A stretch of 64,000 nt of DNA from Myroides odoratus (lineage in GTDB: Bacteria; Bacteroidota; Bacteroidia; Flavobacteriales; Flavobacteriaceae): NCBI RefSeq assembly GCF_001549985.1, contig NZ_LROZ01000017.1, positions 1 through 64,000 of the forward strand. Direction: 5' to 3'. Under the pieces are notes generated by a model. It was not told the origin of the DNA. It did no database searches and saw nothing but the letters and a program-made list of their open reading frames with translations. Shown here in pieces: positions 55,101 through 62,487 of this stretch (its first letter is position 1; every line of letters begins with the position of its first letter). The translations under genes were made by a program, and so were the position numbers.

Positions 55101-55700
55101 TGTATTGACCACAGTAGCGGTTATAGGAATGCGTGTTGATTCACAACCAGCGATCAAATGATAACTTGAGGCGTAATAAGTCGTTCCACTAATTATGGGT
55201 GTATTGTAAGCTAAAGGTGTTGTTGAGGTAGCGGTTGCATACCAACGTACAACGTATAAATCTTCTACCGCTACTCGCATATGTGCTAAGGTAGGGGCAT
55301 TACATAAGTATTGAGTACTATCTGCTCGAGGAGGTTGGGGAGTGAGAATAATGATTTCTACAGGTTTTCGTTCCACTTTACAGTTTCCGTTACTCAATTC
55401 AACGTAGTACGTTCCTGATTGGGTGATTGTAGTCAATTCAGTAGCGTCCGTTGCTGAAGCGTACCATCTAGGCTGGCCTGTACAGCTAGTACGAAGTCTA
55501 ATTGCTGTGACAGCTGTTGGTGCACAGAAAAAAGGATTTTCAACGGTTATTTCACCTGAATCCGAAAATACAATTTCTGTTTGTATGGGTAAGGCATCTT
55601 TGTTTTCGTTAGGGACAAAAGAAGATGCTTTATTTAAGGGAAACACCAAGAGTGAACAACAGAAGAGCAGCACTCCTGTTAGTAGTAGTTTTGGATTCAT
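52140..55700 (-). CDS. large MBG-repeat protein with T9SS type A sorting domain
   Basis: 1186 residues with a hydrophobic N terminus (LLLTGVLLFCCSLLVFPL). Four Ig-like repeats at about 55-350 share a W-Y-x-A-x-x motif (RWYASATDATEL, RWYATATSTTPL, KWYNAAEGSTPL, WYTTATGGQG). Five MBG repeats at about 365-770 share YGxxDPxxxY (EYGEADPTLTY, VYGEREPQYSY, TYGNPDNPEIY, TYGQPDPVMTY, YYGNADPILQF). The C terminus (KLKVYPNPVSKTQALQV, GSYFLVLKSEGKHQ) is the type A sorting domain cut by PorU. A surface adhesin-like role is likely. The barrel gene follows. Confidence 0.9.
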   Translation of the reverse strand: MNPKLLLTGVLLFCCSLLVFPLNKASSFVPNENKDALPIQTEIVFSDSGEITVENPFFCAPTAVTAIRLRTSCTGQPRWYASATDATELTTITQSGTYYVELSNGNCKVERKPVEIIILTPQPPRADSTQYLCNAPTLAHMRVAVEDLYVVRWYATATSTTPLAYNTPIISGTTYYASSYHLIAGCESTRIPITATVVNTAAPTAEEEQVFCPSLQPTIANLDATGSAIKWYNAAEGSTPLAVTDRLINNRTYYASQTIHNCESSTRTAVTVRMENITRPTVENNAIEFTYGDISTPFTIDTAPHHVLVWYTTATGGQGTTVPPTIPTDAVRTFSYWISQRSPSGCESERLAIKVHVRPAKLTITPDTLTKEYGEADPTLTYTVSGFINQEDIVPLRGQLHRLPGENVGRYDLTLGSLTPIPNYTFNLVPTKFSITPAPLTITVDAKTKVYGEREPQYSYTAEGFKFSDTTRSLTGNITREPGENVGIYRFLQGSLRNSNYNIIFIDNIFTITLADLFIIVHSPYELPPNNANIKTYGNPDNPEIYYRIEGLTNGDFPETIVTGVLTRDPGENVGFYAIHRNDLTIHSNNYTVHYIPNVFFIEPARLDLYPTPGQWKTYGQPDPVMTYDTIVGFKFDDTIDLIREVRLGKLAGENVGFHYYTLTYASMDTQNYYINIMYEQFEIKPAPLAIIANPNQYKYYGNADPILQFTGVGLQFNDTNFQATRGRLSREEGEDIDLYPITIGTLEGGPNYYLTDFTSADFEIRKAEFKGKDDLEFLSKTFVYDGTVKSLAVTGTIPPNTVITYINNDQTEVGVYTVKARIDFGPNYEILELEAELTIVKAPQEINFEELDLIYIEDTPFLQLHATASSGLPVRFEVTYTSLPNLLTMTAAGLVTPLQVGTAKITAYQDGNENYLPATPVTRTLIIKTNVTDILDLIVDGVSYGRIQKETYILLDCDPNKNSVLLEVLVNEGMTVKPSNRIVVDVSTYGIHKQEIEVFSEDGTKSTKYYVYIDKRFPTTNIVYQKYENVLLVNNNAATNGGYKFTKYEWYKNNELIGTQQAYSAGDKYGMKLDDTAIYHAVLTLANGTKLTTCPIEIILKKNGKLKVYPNPVSKTQALQVDLEENKVYENSYTIYNVVGQIIFHGVFTDEKKEVNLPATIASGSYFLVLKSEGKHQSVQFIVKE

Positions 55701-56009
55701 GTATATTGATTTTTAGATTTATTTTCCTTTATTAATTCTTTATTTAGAGAATAAGGTTTTAAAATTAAGAAAAATATAACATAATTTAGTTATGAAAATA
55801 TTTAAAAAAAATCAATAATAAAAATTTTAATAGATGATATTTAATTATTTGGTTAATTATAGGTTTTTTTATTTAAATAGACTAATAAATAGGATAGGTG
55901 AATTTGTATACTTTGACTAAATAAAAACTGAAATGAAAGATAAAAAGAGTGTAAATAAAAAAGGGAAAACACAAGTGCTTTCCCTTTTTTATTCGTCTCA
56001 GAAATAAGA
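55701..56009. other. 309-base gap with the rplS terminator
   Basis: AT-rich with no open frame of note. It contains the promoter region of the MBG gene at the left. AAAAAAGGGAAA/TTTCCCTTTTTT at 55957-55990 forms the terminator of leftward rplS. Confidence 0.5.
55957..55990 (-). terminator. rplS terminator
   Basis: A 12-bp perfect stem with a 10-base loop and T tract on the minus strand, 20 bases after the rplS stop codon. Confidence 0.85.
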
Positions 56010-56360
56010 TTATCCTCTTCTTTCTTTGATTTTTGCTTTTTTACCAGTAAGTTCTCTGAAGTAGAAAATACGAGCTCTACGAACTTTACCTCTTTGATTT
56101 AATTCGATTTTTTCTAAAGCAGGCATGTTGATTGGGAAGATACGCTCTACACCAACGTTACCAGACATTTTACGGATTGTAAAAGTCTCAGTAGCACCTG
56201 AACCTCTTCTTTGGATAACTACTCCTTTAAAGAACTGAGTTCTTTTTTTGTCACCCTCTTTAATTTCGTAGTACACAGTAATTGTGTCTCCAGCTTTAAA
56301 TGCTGGGAAGTCTTTTTTTGCAACTAATTCGTCTTGAACGAATTTCATTAAATCTGCCAT
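56010..56360 (-). CDS. rplS: 50S ribosomal protein L19
   Basis: 116 residues. L19 binds at the 30S-50S interface. The core reads DFPAFKAGDTITVYYEIKEGDKKRTQFFKGVVIQRRGSGATETFTIRK and SGNVGVERIFPINMPALEKIEL, ending in a basic RGKVRRARIFYFREL tail, full length for the family. It lies 214 bases downstream of trmD on the same strand, the usual neighbourhood, with its own promoter and structured leader in the gap. Confidence 0.97.
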   Translation of the reverse strand: MADLMKFVQDELVAKKDFPAFKAGDTITVYYEIKEGDKKRTQFFKGVVIQRRGSGATETFTIRKMSGNVGVERIFPINMPALEKIELNQRGKVRRARIFYFRELTGKKAKIKERRG

Positions 56361-56383
56361 TTCTGAAAAAAATAATTAATTAA

Positions 56384-56425
56384 TTTAAACCAACATGCAC
56401 GGACCTCGCCAGAGGTTAGTTTAAA
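56384..56425 (-). promoter_or_regulatory. structured rplS 5' leader
   Basis: On the minus strand, an 11-bp outer stem (TTTAAACTAAC with GTTGGTTTAAA, one G-T pair) encloses an inner hairpin ACCTC/GAGGT (minus-strand order, 56403-56416) with loop TGGC and an asymmetric bulge. It lies between the -7 box (56433-56440) and the start codon. The layout fits an autoregulatory ribosomal-protein leader. I recall an L19 leader class from flavobacteria but could not check it. Confidence 0.6.
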
Positions 56426-56432
56426 GCGAGTG

Positions 56433-56440
56433 CAAATATA
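56433..56440 (-). promoter_or_regulatory. rplS promoter -7 box
   Basis: On the minus strand TATATTTG matches TAnnTTTG. It places the transcript start just before the leader hairpin and about 70 bases before the L19 start codon. Confidence 0.6.
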
Positions 56441-56574
56441 TGAAAATCCAATAAAATAATCCTAATTTTTAGGCTAAATAATTGAGATATTGTTCTTTAC
56501 TTGTTTTAGCATTGAAATCATGCGTTTTACCTCATAAGGAATGCAAAAACGAATTCAAAACTAGAAACTTAGCT

Positions 56575-57261
56575 TTATTTTTGTTTGTCTTCTAAAAGAT
56601 CAGGTCTTCTCGTTTTGGTATGTTCATATGCCATGTCCTCTCGCCATTTATCAATAGCTGCAAAATTACCACTGAGTAATACATCAGGAACTTTCCATCC
56701 TTTGTATTCAGCAGGTCTTGTATAAATAGGAGGAGCAAGCAAATTATCTTGGAAACTATCCGTTAAGGCTGAGGTTTCATCATTTAATACACCAGGAATT
56801 AGGCGAATTAAAGCATCACATAAAATAACGGCACCTAATTCTCCACCAGATAACACATAATCACCTATTGAAATTTCTTTTGTGATAAAATGATCTCGTA
56901 CGCGCTGATCTACTCCTTTATAATGTCCACATAGAATAATGATATTCTTTAATAGTGACATGCTATTAGCCATAGATTGATTTAGTGTTTCTCCATCAGG
57001 AGACATATAAATAATCTCATCGTATTCACGTTCTTCTTTTAATTTGCTGATGCAACGATCAATCGGCTCAATACTCATGACCATCCCTGCACCACCACCG
57101 AATTGATAGTCATCAACATTTTTGTGCTTGTTGGTGCTATAATCACGTAAATTATGGAAGTGTACTTCAACGAGTCCTTTAGCAATCGCTCGTTTTAAAA
57201 TAGAAGCTTGAAAAGGGCTTTCAATTAATTCAGGAACAACCGAAATGATATCTATGCGCAT
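56575..57261 (-). CDS. trmD: tRNA (guanine-N1)-methyltransferase TrmD
   Basis: 228 residues from ATG 57261 ([13 protein letters not shown]), the conserved TrmD start. An upstream start adds 14 residues. TrmD methylates G37 of certain tRNAs to prevent frameshifting. The deep-knot SAM-binding region shows [13 protein letters not shown] and [15 protein letters not shown], with [12 protein letters not shown] and an [14 protein letters not shown] region near the C terminus. Upstream of rplS as in most bacteria. rimM and rpsP are not present in the window. Confidence 0.96.
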   Translation of the reverse strand: MRIDIISVVPELIESPFQASILKRAIAKGLVEVHFHNLRDYSTNKHKNVDDYQFGGGAGMVMSIEPIDRCISKLKEEREYDEIIYMSPDGETLNQSMANSMSLLKNIIILCGHYKGVDQRVRDHFITKEISIGDYVLSGGELGAVILCDALIRLIPGVLNDETSALTDSFQDNLLAPPIYTRPAEYKGWKVPDVLLSGNFAAIDKWREDMAYEHTKTRRPDLLEDKQK

Positions 57262-57424
57262 GGGTTTTAAATTTGAGCAAAGGTACAATCCTCTTTTGTA
57301 CAATCCAATGGTTATATGCGCATCAAGATCAGTTTCCTGTGAATTTTTGATTTTAATCGCTGGGTGTATTATTTATTTGTTGTAGAAATTATCCCTTTAT
57401 TTGGATTGAGATAAAGGAGATGTT

Positions 57425-57432
57425 TACCTTTG
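57425..57432 (+). promoter_or_regulatory. -7 box at the MFS gene start
   Basis: TACCTTTG matches TAnnTTTG and lies inside a possible longer frame, between ATG 57420 and ATG 57438. TTTG at 57400-57403 is a possible -33 element. Transcription from here would begin about at ATG 57438. Confidence 0.4.
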
Positions 57433-57437
57433 TGGGT

Positions 57438-58604
57438 ATGAGTTTATCTAAAGCAAATGTATTATTCATGGCAGCAGTTACAGGGTTAATTGTTGCTAAT
57501 TTATATTATTGTCAACCCTTAATACCACTAATTGCAGATGAGTTTGGTGTTTCAGAAGCCTCGGCAGGTACCTTAACCTATTTAACCCAGGCAGGCTATG
57601 CGATAGGTATGTTTCTGATGATTCCATTAGGGGATCGATTAGAGCGCAAAAAACAAATTACCTATACCACCCTTTGTGCTATTATAGCCTTAGGATTAAC
57701 AGCAAGTGTTACAAATTTCTTTTGGTTGCAAGTAATTAGCTTTTTACTTGGAGCCACTTCCATTGTACCTCAACTTATTCTGCCTATGGCTGCTAGTTTA
57801 GCTTCAGAAGCACAACGAGGAAAAGTAATTGGTACGGTAGTAAGTGGTTTGCTGATTGGAATCTTATTCTCGCGTACTTTGAGTGGATTTGTAGGAATGT
57901 GGTTAGGCTGGAGAGGCATGTTTTGGATTGCAACGGCAATCGGAGTTTTACTTGTTGTGCTCATTCAATTTAGACTTCCTATTAATAAACCAACTTATCA
58001 AGGATCCATTTCGAGTCTATACCGCTCGCTTTTTATCTTAATTAAAGAGCAACCCGTACTTCGAGAAGCTACTTGGATTACTAGTTTGGCTTTCGCTCAA
58101 TTTGGTGCTTTTTGGACCACGATGGTATTACTGTTGCACAATCAGCCTTTTGGCTATGACAGTGCTTTGATTGGTTCTTTTGGATTAATTGGTGCTTGTG
58201 GTGCTTTTGCAGCGCCTTTGGTTGGGAAAATTGGCGGAGCAGGCGGGGCACAAAAATTAATTTTATATGGCATAGGCATGACATTTTTGAGTTTTGTTGT
58301 TTTTGCGTTATCTGCCACGTCTATTGTGGGGATTATTATTGGAATAGTCTTGATAGATTTAGGATTACAGACGATTCACGTCTCTAATCAAACGCGTATT
58401 TACTCCTTATTACCTGAAGCGCGAAACCGATTGAATACTGTCTATATGTCATTTAGTTTCCTTGGAACGGCGTTTGGCTCGGCTTTTGGTTTATATTTGT
58501 GGAAATATTTTGGATGGGTAGGTGTTTGTTTCGGTGGCATGGCTTTGGCCTTTTTGTCATTCTTAATTTATCTGCGCACAAAGAAAAAAAATAGTAAAAA
58601 TTAA
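57438..58604 (+). CDS. MFS transporter
   Basis: 388 residues from ATG 57438 ([37 protein letters not shown]). ATG 57420 would add six residues but overlaps a promoter box. Twelve membrane segments are predicted. The loop 2-3 motif [10 protein letters not shown] and the sequence resemble the YbcL/AraJ-like sugar or drug efflux group ([13 protein letters not shown] is typical of this subfamily). The exported or imported compound is unknown. Inner membrane. It lies divergent from trmD and 13 bases ahead of a PPIase gene. Confidence 0.88.
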   Translation: MSLSKANVLFMAAVTGLIVANLYYCQPLIPLIADEFGVSEASAGTLTYLTQAGYAIGMFLMIPLGDRLERKKQITYTTLCAIIALGLTASVTNFFWLQVISFLLGATSIVPQLILPMAASLASEAQRGKVIGTVVSGLLIGILFSRTLSGFVGMWLGWRGMFWIATAIGVLLVVLIQFRLPINKPTYQGSISSLYRSLFILIKEQPVLREATWITSLAFAQFGAFWTTMVLLLHNQPFGYDSALIGSFGLIGACGAFAAPLVGKIGGAGGAQKLILYGIGMTFLSFVVFALSATSIVGIIIGIVLIDLGLQTIHVSNQTRIYSLLPEARNRLNTVYMSFSFLGTAFGSAFGLYLWKYFGWVGVCFGGMALAFLSFLIYLRTKKKNSKN

Positions 58605-58617
58605 TAACATAAGAAGA

Positions 58618-59550
58618 ATGGAAAACGGTATTTACGCAAAATTTAATACGTCAAAAGGCGAGATTTTAGTTCAACTAACTGAAGATAAAACACCGGGAAC
58701 AGTAGGTAACTTTGTTGCATTAGCAGAAGGAAAATTAGAAAATTCAGCACGTCCACAAGGAAAACCTTACTATGATGGATTAAAGTTTCATAGAGTTATA
58801 CCAGATTTTATGATTCAAGGAGGATGTCCACAAGGAATCGGATCAGGTGGGCCAGGTTATACATTTGATGATGAATTTGATGCTACATTAAAACATGATG
58901 GCCCTGGTGTATTGTCTATGGCAAACGCAGGTCCAGGAACAAATGGATCACAATTCTTTATCACACACGTTGCTACACCGTGGTTAGATGGTAAACATAC
59001 AGTTTTTGGACGTGTAATCAGTGGACAAGATATCGTAGATGCAATTACTCAAGATGATGTAATTGAGTCAATCGAGATTGTACGTGTGGGTGAAGAAGCT
59101 CAAAAATGGAATGCAGTTGAGGCTTTCCGTACATTTGAAGGAGCAAGAGAAAAAAGAATCGCAGAACAGAAAAAAGCAGGAGAAGAAGCTTTAGAAAAAG
59201 TAGCTGCTGGTTTTGAACGTACTGAAAGTGGATTGCGTTACCAAATGATCGTAAATGGATCAGGGAAACAAGCGGAAAAAGGGAAAACAGTTGCGGTTCA
59301 CTATAAAGGAGCTTTAGATAATGGAATGGAGTTTGACAATTCATACAAACGCAAAAAACCAATCGAGTTTCCTTTGGGAATGGGACATGTAATTGAAGGA
59401 TGGGACGAAGGAATTTCCCTATTACGCGTAGGAGATAAAGCTCGTTTCGTTATTCCTCCTTATTTAGGATACGGAGAAAGAGGTGCAGGTGGAGTTATTC
59501 CTCCAAATGCAATCTTAGTATTTGATGTTGAATTAATGGATGTAAAGTAA
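58618..59550 (+). CDS. cyclophilin-FKBP fusion peptidyl-prolyl isomerase
   Basis: 310 residues without a signal peptide. The cyclophilin domain at about 5-155 ([42 protein letters not shown]) is joined by a helical linker rich in E, K and A (about 160-195) to an FKBP domain at about 205-310 ([47 protein letters not shown]). Both catalytic cores are intact, so the protein should catalyse prolyl isomerisation in the cytoplasm. A terminator follows. The fusion is known in Bacteroidota. Confidence 0.92.
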   Translation: MENGIYAKFNTSKGEILVQLTEDKTPGTVGNFVALAEGKLENSARPQGKPYYDGLKFHRVIPDFMIQGGCPQGIGSGGPGYTFDDEFDATLKHDGPGVLSMANAGPGTNGSQFFITHVATPWLDGKHTVFGRVISGQDIVDAITQDDVIESIEIVRVGEEAQKWNAVEAFRTFEGAREKRIAEQKKAGEEALEKVAAGFERTESGLRYQMIVNGSGKQAEKGKTVAVHYKGALDNGMEFDNSYKRKKPIEFPLGMGHVIEGWDEGISLLRVGDKARFVIPPYLGYGERGAGGVIPPNAILVFDVELMDVK

Positions 59551-59558
59551 TACAATAT

Positions 59559-59593
59559 AAACTCCCAATCTTTTTTAAGTTTGGGAGTTTTTT
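59559..59593 (+). terminator. terminator of the PPIase gene
   Basis: AAACTCCCAA and TTTGGGAGTTT pair around an 11-base loop and end in T residues. A longer frame for the next gene would start inside this hairpin, which argues for ATG 59611. Confidence 0.8.
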
Positions 59594-59610
59594 ATCTTAT
59601 ACTATTTTAT

Positions 59611-60546
59611 ATGAAAGAGAAAATCGATACGTGTTACGAGAAAATAAAACCCTATGTACATCACACGCCTATTATGGAGTCTGGTCATATTGAAAACTTT
59701 CTAGGTAGTGATTTATATTTTAAATGTGAAAACTTTCAGCGTGCAGGAGCCTTTAAAATGAGAGGGGCAACCCATGCTATTTTGCATTTAACTGCAGAGC
59801 AAAAAGAAAAGGGAGTTGTCACGCACTCATCAGGTAACTTTGCACAAGCACTTGCTTTGGCTGCTCGTACCTTTGATGTGAAGTGTTATATTGTGATGCC
59901 ATTTAATGCTCCCAATGTAAAAAGGGATGCTGTTGTGATGTATGGAGGAGAAATTGTAGAATGTGCGCCTACCATGGAGTCAAGAGAACGCGTGTGTAAT
60001 CAAGTGATTGATGAAACAGGGGCAACATTTATTCATCCTTCAAATGAAATTAATGTCATTATTGGCAATAGTACAGCGACTAAAGAATTATTGGAAATTG
60101 AACCTGATTTAGATGTATTGATTGTGCCTGTTGGTGGAGGTGGATTATTAGCTGGAACCATTTTAGCTGCTCAGGCCTATGGAAAAGAGGGGATTGAAGT
60201 ATATGCCGGAGAACCTTATGAGGTAGATGATGCCTTTCGTTCCTTAATAAGTGGGAAGATTGAATCTAATCTTTCTGTGGACACCATTGCAGATGGTTTG
60301 CGTACGCAGTTAGGGGATGTCAATTTTCCAATTATTAAAGAGGGAGTAAAAGCAATTATTCGCGTTCGAGAAAATGAAATTATTAGTGCAATGCGCCTCA
60401 TTTGGCAACGTATGAAAATTGTCGTTGAACCAAGTAGCGCTGTAGCTTTAGCTGTATTGATTAAAGAACGCCCATTATTTGAGGGCAAGCGAGTAGGTAT
60501 TATCTTATCTGGTGGAAATGTAGATTTAGATAATTTACCCTTTTAA
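59611..60546 (+). CDS. threonine/serine dehydratase-like PLP enzyme
   Basis: 311 residues from ATG 59611. The PLP lysine lies in RAGAFKMRGA (Lys51), the phosphate-binding SSGNFAQALA and glycine-rich PVGGGGLLAG are intact, and the end ILSGGNVDLDNL fits the family. Without a regulatory C-terminal domain it resembles catabolic threonine dehydratase, serine racemase or hydroxyaspartate ammonia-lyase rather than biosynthetic IlvA. It produces 2-oxobutanoate or pyruvate with ammonia. Lone gene whose stop codon lies in a terminator stem. Confidence 0.87.
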   Translation: MKEKIDTCYEKIKPYVHHTPIMESGHIENFLGSDLYFKCENFQRAGAFKMRGATHAILHLTAEQKEKGVVTHSSGNFAQALALAARTFDVKCYIVMPFNAPNVKRDAVVMYGGEIVECAPTMESRERVCNQVIDETGATFIHPSNEINVIIGNSTATKELLEIEPDLDVLIVPVGGGGLLAGTILAAQAYGKEGIEVYAGEPYEVDDAFRSLISGKIESNLSVDTIADGLRTQLGDVNFPIIKEGVKAIIRVRENEIISAMRLIWQRMKIVVEPSSAVALAVLIKERPLFEGKRVGIILSGGNVDLDNLPF

Positions 60547-60577
60547 AAGGTTTAGCTTTATACTAAACCTTTTTTTA
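60545..60577 (+). terminator. terminator of the dehydratase gene
   Basis: AAAAGGTTTAG and CTAAACCTTTT form an 11-bp stem with a 7-base loop and T tract, overlapping the TAA stop codon. It is probably also used by the convergent TPR gene. Confidence 0.85.
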
Positions 60578-60582
60578 TGCTT

Positions 60583-62280
60583 TTAATCGAATAACTGTTG
60601 GTAGGTATCGTTGTATTTTTTTCGCAAACGCTGTTTGGTCTTTTTTACAGCATCAATCGTAATTCCTAAAATATTAGCTGTCTCTTGATTGGTAAGGTTT
60701 AATCGCTGTAATAAAATAACGCGTAAATTAGAATCTGTCAAATCCGGGAAGGATTGTATGAGATTGGCATAATATTCGGGCTGTTCTGTTTGGAATGTTT
60801 TTTTGAATACCAACCAACTCTCATCTGTCATCAAGTGAGAAGAGATGGTTTGTTCTAGTTTCATACGTTCCGCTTGAGACTTCACACTGGTAGAATCTTT
60901 TATTTTGTTCAATTCTACCTCTAAAATATTAATCTGTTTTGTTTTTTCTGCTAAGTATTCTTTATAGGAGTCCAAAGAGTGATTGGTATCTTGCCATCTT
61001 TTCTCAGATTCAGCCATCTCTTGTTCAATTTTTTGAATATTAGATTCATACATTGACGCTTGTTTGGATAATTGTTTTCGATATACTTTATAAAGAAAAA
61101 CTAAAACACAACCCAATGAAAAAGAAAGGGATAGAAAAAGTAGACGCTGGTAATTAATTTTTTCATAGTGATAGCGCTGTGATTCTAATTGTAAGTTAAT
61201 CAATTCGATTTCGGCATCCCAATTAATCTGATCGATGGCTTTTTGACCTTCTGTTTCACTAATATACTCGTTGAGGATTGTTAGCTTTCTTCTGTAGAGC
61301 AATTCGCGTTTTTCATCTTTTTCCGCAATAGAAACTTCCAATAATAATTTCATGATATCATATTCAAAACCCTTGACATAATTCAAGGTTTGCGTATATG
61401 AAAAAGCCTCTAGCGCTGTTTTTTTAGTATTTGAAACATCACCTTTGTCCCAATATACTTGCGCAAGGGAGAGTAAAGCAAACATGGTGTTTTTTTTATC
61501 ATCCACTTTTTTAGAAAGTGCAATATCTTCTTCCAAATAAGCAATGGCTTTTTCCCAATTTTGTTTATTGTTTTCAATCACTGCTAAATCCCCTAAAATC
61601 TTAGCATAACGCAAAAGATCTCCTTGGCTTTCTGCTAGATTTTTGGCTTGTATTAAATAGGGGTATGCTAATGCTTCTTGTTTATCTTTAATCGCAAAAT
61701 TGCCAATTGCATTTAATAAACTGGTATAATTGATATTGTCTTTGGAAGTGAACTGCAACGCCTTTGTTAAATACGTAATTCCTTGCTTGTATTTGCCTAT
61801 AGTCCCATAGAAATAACCGATTTTTCGATAAATATCTGTAGGTTGTATAGTGATTTCTTCTGGGTGATGATCTAAAACGTAAGCTACTTCACTATAGTAA
61901 TTAGCGGCCTCAATATAGTGGTTGTAGGTATAGTAATAGAACCCTATTTGGGTATTAAACCAATGAGTTAAATTAGGAAAATTCAAGGCCTTTACTTGTA
62001 CTTCCGCTTCTTTCATTAATAGGGTCGTCTGTTCATTAAATGCTCCTAGTTCCTGTGCTTTAATTTGAGCTCTTTTGACCTTCTGAATGATATTGAGCAT
62101 GTCCTTTTGTAAGGGATGAGGACTAGAAGATTGTGCTTGAACAATTTCGTCGAGTTTCGCTACATCATCTACCTTGTGTAGTTCTGTCAGGAGTTGGTTG
62201 ATATGCAAAGAGGTAGTCTCTCTTGTATTGCTACAAGCGTAGAAACATAATAAAATAATAAAGTATGCTATTTTTTTCAT
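60583..62280 (-). CDS. membrane-spanning TPR regulator with C-terminal helix-turn-helix
   Basis: 565 residues from ATG 62280 (MKKIAYFIILLCFYACSNTRE, a lipoprotein-like signal with Cys16). The 27-codon upstream extension reads through tandem repeats and is not coding. Tetratricopeptide repeats fill about 30-350 (for example AYPYLIQAKNLAESQGDLLRYAKILGDLAVIENNKQNWEKAIAYLEE). One membrane helix lies at about 378-400 (LLFLSLSFSLGCVLVFLYKVY), then a coiled coil and a C-terminal LuxR-type helix-turn-helix (LTNQETANILGITIDAVKKTKQRL). The TPR part would face the periplasm and the HTH the cytoplasm. It is divergent from a T9SS-like surface protein. Confidence 0.8.
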   Translation of the reverse strand: MKKIAYFIILLCFYACSNTRETTSLHINQLLTELHKVDDVAKLDEIVQAQSSSPHPLQKDMLNIIQKVKRAQIKAQELGAFNEQTTLLMKEAEVQVKALNFPNLTHWFNTQIGFYYYTYNHYIEAANYYSEVAYVLDHHPEEITIQPTDIYRKIGYFYGTIGKYKQGITYLTKALQFTSKDNINYTSLLNAIGNFAIKDKQEALAYPYLIQAKNLAESQGDLLRYAKILGDLAVIENNKQNWEKAIAYLEEDIALSKKVDDKKNTMFALLSLAQVYWDKGDVSNTKKTALEAFSYTQTLNYVKGFEYDIMKLLLEVSIAEKDEKRELLYRRKLTILNEYISETEGQKAIDQINWDAEIELINLQLESQRYHYEKINYQRLLFLSLSFSLGCVLVFLYKVYRKQLSKQASMYESNIQKIEQEMAESEKRWQDTNHSLDSYKEYLAEKTKQINILEVELNKIKDSTSVKSQAERMKLEQTISSHLMTDESWLVFKKTFQTEQPEYYANLIQSFPDLTDSNLRVILLQRLNLTNQETANILGITIDAVKKTKQRLRKKYNDTYQQLFD

Positions 62281-62330
62281 AAATACCTCTCTATATCGAA
62301 TGAATGAGCAAATATAGTTAAATTTTCGAA

Positions 62331-62366
62331 TGTCCACCCTTTTGTCCACCCTAATGTCCACCCCAA
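62331..62366. repeat. three 12-bp tandem repeats (TGTCCACCC)
   Basis: TGTCCACCC occurs at 62331, 62343 and 62355, exactly 12 bp apart, with variable three-base spacers (TTT, TAA, CAA-like). They lie between the divergent regulator and surface-protein genes, 51 bases upstream of the regulator start. One helical-turn spacing suggests an operator, perhaps bound by the neighbouring regulator (inferred). Confidence 0.6.
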
Positions 62367-62487
62367 ATATATTATTTTTTTAACAGAATGTTATATTTTG
62401 CTTAAGTTTTTGTAAAGACACCTTAGAGCTTCAAAAACACAGAACAATTAAAATCAATTATTAATCATTATTTACTCTATTTAATTT

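Noticed and set aside
62281..62361. N-terminal extension of the TPR regulator (VDIRVDKRVDIR)
   Set aside because: The repeated peptide only reflects the 12-bp DNA repeats, and a signal sequence starts at ATG 62280.
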